Positions 7,163-9,761 of a stretch of 9,761 nt of DNA are shown piece by piece. The notes under the pieces are model-generated. The model worked only from the letters and a program-made list of their open reading frames with translations. It ran no database searches and had not been told where the DNA came from. The DNA is from Chitinophagaceae bacterium. GTDB lineage: Bacteria > Bacteroidota > Bacteroidia > Chitinophagales > Chitinophagaceae. The position numbers were made by a program, and so were the translations under genes. The stretch covers positions 1-9,761 of the forward strand of contig VIKJ01000134.1 of the NCBI GenBank assembly GCA_008080615.1, written 5' to 3'. Position 1 is the first letter of the stretch. Each line of letters starts with the position of its first letter.

Positions 7163-8515
7163 CTAATCTTTTGATTGAATAAATAGTTTGGCAAAAATAC
7201 CTGCCAAAATCATTGATACGCCTGCAATACCTATCACATTCATAGCATTTTCTCCTACTAGAGTTAATACAATTCCTCCTAACAATCCTGCAGCTATTTG
7301 TGGAATAGTAATAGACGCATTGAATATACCCATGTATACACCTGTTTGCTTTGGAGGCAGCGATGAAGATAAAATAGCATAAGGCAACGCTAAAATTGCA
7401 GCCCATGCAACACCAACTCCTATCATTGGAATAAACAAGAGATTTTGATCTTTAATAAACAACATAGAGATCAACCCTACCCCACCACAAATCAAGGAAA
7501 ACATATAACTATTTTTTCTTCCAAACTTATTGGCCAATGGAGTTAATACCAATGAGTATAAAGCAGCAAATAAACTGTATGCTGCAAAAATTACTCCAGT
7601 CCAGTCTCCTGCATCGTTAAACAATTTTGAATGCGGATCTGTTGTTCCCCATATATTTTGTGCAATGGCCTGAGTAGTATATACCCACATTAAAAATAAA
7701 GCAAACCAAGAAAAAAACTGTGTGATAGACAATTGCCACATGGTAGCAGGTATATTTTTCAGCAACGTTAAGAAAGACATTTTTTCTTCCACATCAGCTA
7801 CTTCAATATTGTTGTACTTGGCATATTCTTCTGGCGGATATTCCTTTGTTTTAAATGAAGTCCAAAGCACACTTAACAGCAATGCACCACCTCCAAAATA
7901 AAAAGCCCAAATTACTGTAGGAGCCACTTTTTCTCCGGCATTGGGTTCATTGGCAACATGAAAAATATTGGTTAATACATAGGGAAGCATTGAACCTACA
8001 AACGCACCTGTATTAATTAAAAAACTTTGAATTGCATATCCCTTATTCCTTTGCTCTTCTGGAACCATATCACTTACCAATGCTCTAAATGGTTGCATGG
8101 TTACATTAAAAGACGTGTCCATTAATAATAACATAAAAGCACCAAAAATTAACGCAGGTAATAAGCTGGCAAAATGTTCAGAATTAGGCATGAAAAACAT
8201 GGCTATTGCCGAAACTATTGAACCGCCAAAAATATAGGGAATTCTCCTGCCCAACCTAGTCCATGTTTTATCACTAGAAGAACCAACAATTGGTTGAACA
8301 ATTAAACCAGCCATAGGAGCAGCCAACCAAAATAAACTGAGGCTATGCGGGTCGGCACCAATAGCAGATAGTATTCTACTTGTATTTGCATTTTGTAATG
8401 AATACCCAATTTGTACCCCAAGAAATCCAAAGCTCATATTCCAAATTTGCCAGAAATTTAAAAACGGTTTACTGCTACTGGTTTTTGTTTGAGCTGAGCT
8501 AGTAGAAAATGACAT
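7163..8515 (-). CDS. MFS sugar transporter, GPH/SLC45-like (probable maltose/maltodextrin uptake)
   Basis: A 450-residue inner-membrane protein with about 12 hydrophobic segments and a central cytoplasmic loop (residues about 222-248, rich in charged residues). The loop between helices 2 and 3 carries the MFS motif A signature in SDKTWTRLGRR (81-91), echoed in the second half by NKFGRKNSY (329-337). The overall pattern (MDTSFNVTMQPFRALVSDM, then QRNKG) resembles Bacteroidota transporters of the GPH/SLC45 type found in maltose and starch loci. The substrate is therefore inferred from family and from the amylase gene 29 nt downstream. The start is ATG 8515, about 60 nt after the glgC terminator, so it should have its own promoter. 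A weak match exists (TTG at 8564-8566, 18 nt, then TATTTTCT at 8538-8545). Length and motifs are as expected, with no lesion, unlike the next three genes. Confidence 0.85.
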   Translation of the reverse strand: MSFSTSSAQTKTSSSKPFLNFWQIWNMSFGFLGVQIGYSLQNANTSRILSAIGADPHSLSLFWLAAPMAGLIVQPIVGSSSDKTWTRLGRRIPYIFGGSIVSAIAMFFMPNSEHFASLLPALIFGAFMLLLMDTSFNVTMQPFRALVSDMVPEEQRNKGYAIQSFLINTGAFVGSMLPYVLTNIFHVANEPNAGEKVAPTVIWAFYFGGGALLLSVLWTSFKTKEYPPEEYAKYNNIEVADVEEKMSFLTLLKNIPATMWQLSITQFFSWFALFLMWVYTTQAIAQNIWGTTDPHSKLFNDAGDWTGVIFAAYSLFAALYSLVLTPLANKFGRKNSYMFSLICGGVGLISMLFIKDQNLLFIPMIGVGVAWAAILALPYAILSSSLPPKQTGVYMGIFNASITIPQIAAGLLGGIVLTLVGENAMNVIGIAGVSMILAGIFAKLFIQSKD

Positions 8516-8574
8516 AGAAAATTAATTTTTAATGGCAAGAAAATATCAAAATTTCACACAACCCAATATACAAT

Positions 8575-8602
8575 AAAAAACATCCTCTTTTGAAGGATGT
8601 TT
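8575..8602 (-). terminator. Rho-independent terminator after glgC
   Basis: On the minus strand the stem AAACATCCT pairs perfectly with AGGATGTTT (8578-8602) around a 7-nt loop, and is followed at once by TTT and an AT-rich run. It lies about 28 nt after the glgC stop codon and before the transporter start, so it separates glgC from the sugar transporter/amylase operon. Confidence 0.8.
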
Positions 8603-8629
8603 GATATAAAATTTAATAACCCGATTTAT

Positions 8630-9761
8630 TTAGATTACAAATCCATCGGGCAATATGGCTCTTTTCTTTACTACCACTATGCCATCTTTAACAGCATATA
8701 AAGGATGGTCTGTATTGGCCAAATGTTTTCCCCCATTGATGCGTACATCATTTCCTATGCGGCAGTTTTTATCGATAATGGCATCTTTTATATAACAACG
8801 TTCTCCAATACCAATTTTTGGAAGCCCTTTGGCAACATTTGATTCCATTTCTTCTAAGGTTTCGTAATAATCATTACCCATGATATAGGTACTAACAACC
8901 GTTGAACCAAGCCCTATTCTAGAACGGATACCTACTACACTTTGTTCTATTCTACTAGCATGTATGATAGAGCCTTCAGCAATAATTGTTTTTTCTAAAG
9001 TGGTACCGCTAATTTTTGCTGGCGGCAACATACGGGCCCTTGTATAAACCGTTTTCTCATTGTCGAATAAATTAAACAATGGAACTTCTGCAGTAAGCGC
9101 AAGGTTAGCTTCATAGAATGAATAAATATTTCCAATATCAGTCCAATATCCATCATATTGAAAACTAGCTACATTGTAATTTTCAATTGACTCGGGAATA
9201 ATTTCTTTTCCAAAATCTGTTGCATTAGGATATACATCATTCAACAACTTATATAAAGCTTGTTTATTGAATATATAAATACCCATTGATGCCAAATAAT
9301 GGCGACCAGATTTTTGCATTTCTTCTCCGGTATCGCTTACCCATTCTGATAAGATATCTTTCTTGGGCTTTTCTATGAATGAAGTGATGCAATTGTCTGC
9401 ATTCGTTTTTAAAATACCAAATTCAGGTGCATCTCTATCATCAACAGGAATAGTTGCAATAGAAATATCAGCCTTACGGTCTTTGTGATTTTGTAACATT
9501 TCACTAAAGTCCATCTGATATAATTGATCCCCACTTAAAATGAGAATATAATCAAACTCCAAATTAGAAATATGGCGCAATGACTGACGAACAGCATCGG
9601 CAGTTCCCTGAAACCATCCTGGATTATCTGGGGTTTGTTCTGCTGCAAGAATATCTACAAACCCTGTGCTAAATGCACTAAAATGGTAGGTATTTTTAAT
9701 ATGCTTATTTAATGAAGCAGAGTTAAACTGCGTAAGCACAAACATGCGATTGATATGACTA
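8630..9761 (-). CDS. glgC: Glucose-1-phosphate adenylyltransferase (ADP-glucose pyrophosphorylase), 5' end outside window
   Basis: Cytoplasmic enzyme making ADP-glucose from glucose-1-phosphate and ATP, the committed step of bacterial glycogen synthesis. The frame is open to the right edge. Met at 9745 is internal (context INRMFVLTQFNS matches the family), and about 40-50 N-terminal residues with the GGGxGTRLxPLT nucleotide loop are missing from the window. Visible blocks include FVLTQFNSASLN, the substrate loop WFQGTADAVRQS, SGDQLYQMDF with the metal-binding Asp, FIEKPK (glucose-1-phosphate site), YLASMGIYIF and GYWTDIGN. The C-terminal left-handed beta-helix has hexapeptide-like repeats and the conserved GIGERCYIKDAIIDKNCRIG. 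The 376 residues present need no repair. It ends in its own terminator. Placed next to a maltodextrin transporter and an amylase, it fits a glycogen/alpha-glucan region. Confidence 0.95.
   Translation of the reverse strand, partial: SHINRMFVLTQFNSASLNKHIKNTYHFSAFSTGFVDILAAEQTPDNPGWFQGTADAVRQSLRHISNLEFDYILILSGDQLYQMDFSEMLQNHKDRKADISIATIPVDDRDAPEFGILKTNADNCITSFIEKPKKDILSEWVSDTGEEMQKSGRHYLASMGIYIFNKQALYKLLNDVYPNATDFGKEIIPESIENYNVASFQYDGYWTDIGNIYSFYEANLALTAEVPLFNLFDNEKTVYTRARMLPPAKISGTTLEKTIIAEGSIIHASRIEQSVVGIRSRIGLGSTVVSTYIMGNDYYETLEEMESNVAKGLPKIGIGERCYIKDAIIDKNCRIGNDVRINGGKHLANTDHPLYAVKDGIVVVKKRAILPDGFVI

Noticed and set aside
9743..9745. ATG as the true start of glgC
   Set aside because: The open frame and family similarity continue upstream to the window edge; the nucleotide-binding loop of GlgC must lie outside.
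1..9761. Insertion sequences, CRISPR arrays, tRNA or rRNA genes
   Set aside because: No transposase, regular spaced repeats or RNA gene signatures were seen on either strand.

Overview
The window looks like chromosomal DNA from a member of the Bacteroidota, most likely near the Chitinophagaceae. It is AT-rich, and the starts lack strong Shine-Dalgarno sequences. At least one intergenic sequence matches the Bacteroidota -7 promoter consensus TAnnTTTG. The proteins (GlgC, a SusA-like GH13 enzyme, an S9 peptidase with a beta-propeller, CcoI with a Cys-rich N-terminus) resemble that phylum. The genus placement is inferred from recalled family sequences, not from a search. All seven genes lie on the minus strand, so transcription runs from high to low coordinates.

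Right part (about 5.4-9.76 kb): storage and alpha-glucan metabolism. glgC (ADP-glucose pyrophosphorylase, 5' end outside the window) ends at a clear hairpin-plus-T-run terminator. After it come a GPH/SLC45-like sugar transporter of the MFS, a secreted SusA-like GH13 amylase and a secreted S9 peptidase, with gaps of 29 (or 32) and 18 nt, so these three are probably one operon.

Left part (1-3.3 kb): a microaerobic or redox module. It holds a Crp/FNR-type regulator, a small hemerythrin-like protein with a degenerate metal site, and CcoI, the copper P-type ATPase needed for cbb3 oxidase (3' end outside the window). A perfect 9-bp dyad with the TGA-N6-TCA architecture of Crp/FNR operators lies between the regulator and the hemerythrin/ccoI pair.

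The most unusual observation is that three consecutive genes each lack a short, normally conserved internal stretch. The GH13 enzyme lacks, in frame, the segment carrying its catalytic acid Glu. The S9 peptidase lacks the link into its hydrolase domain and is frameshifted. The FNR-type regulator lacks about 11 codons before its DNA-binding domain and is frameshifted. The flanking genes (glgC, transporter, hemerythrin-like gene, ccoI) look intact over the parts seen. This could be real clustered decay or an assembly artefact, and the sequence alone cannot decide. I see no insertion sequence, CRISPR array, tRNA or rRNA, and no gene-free stretch over 300 bases.
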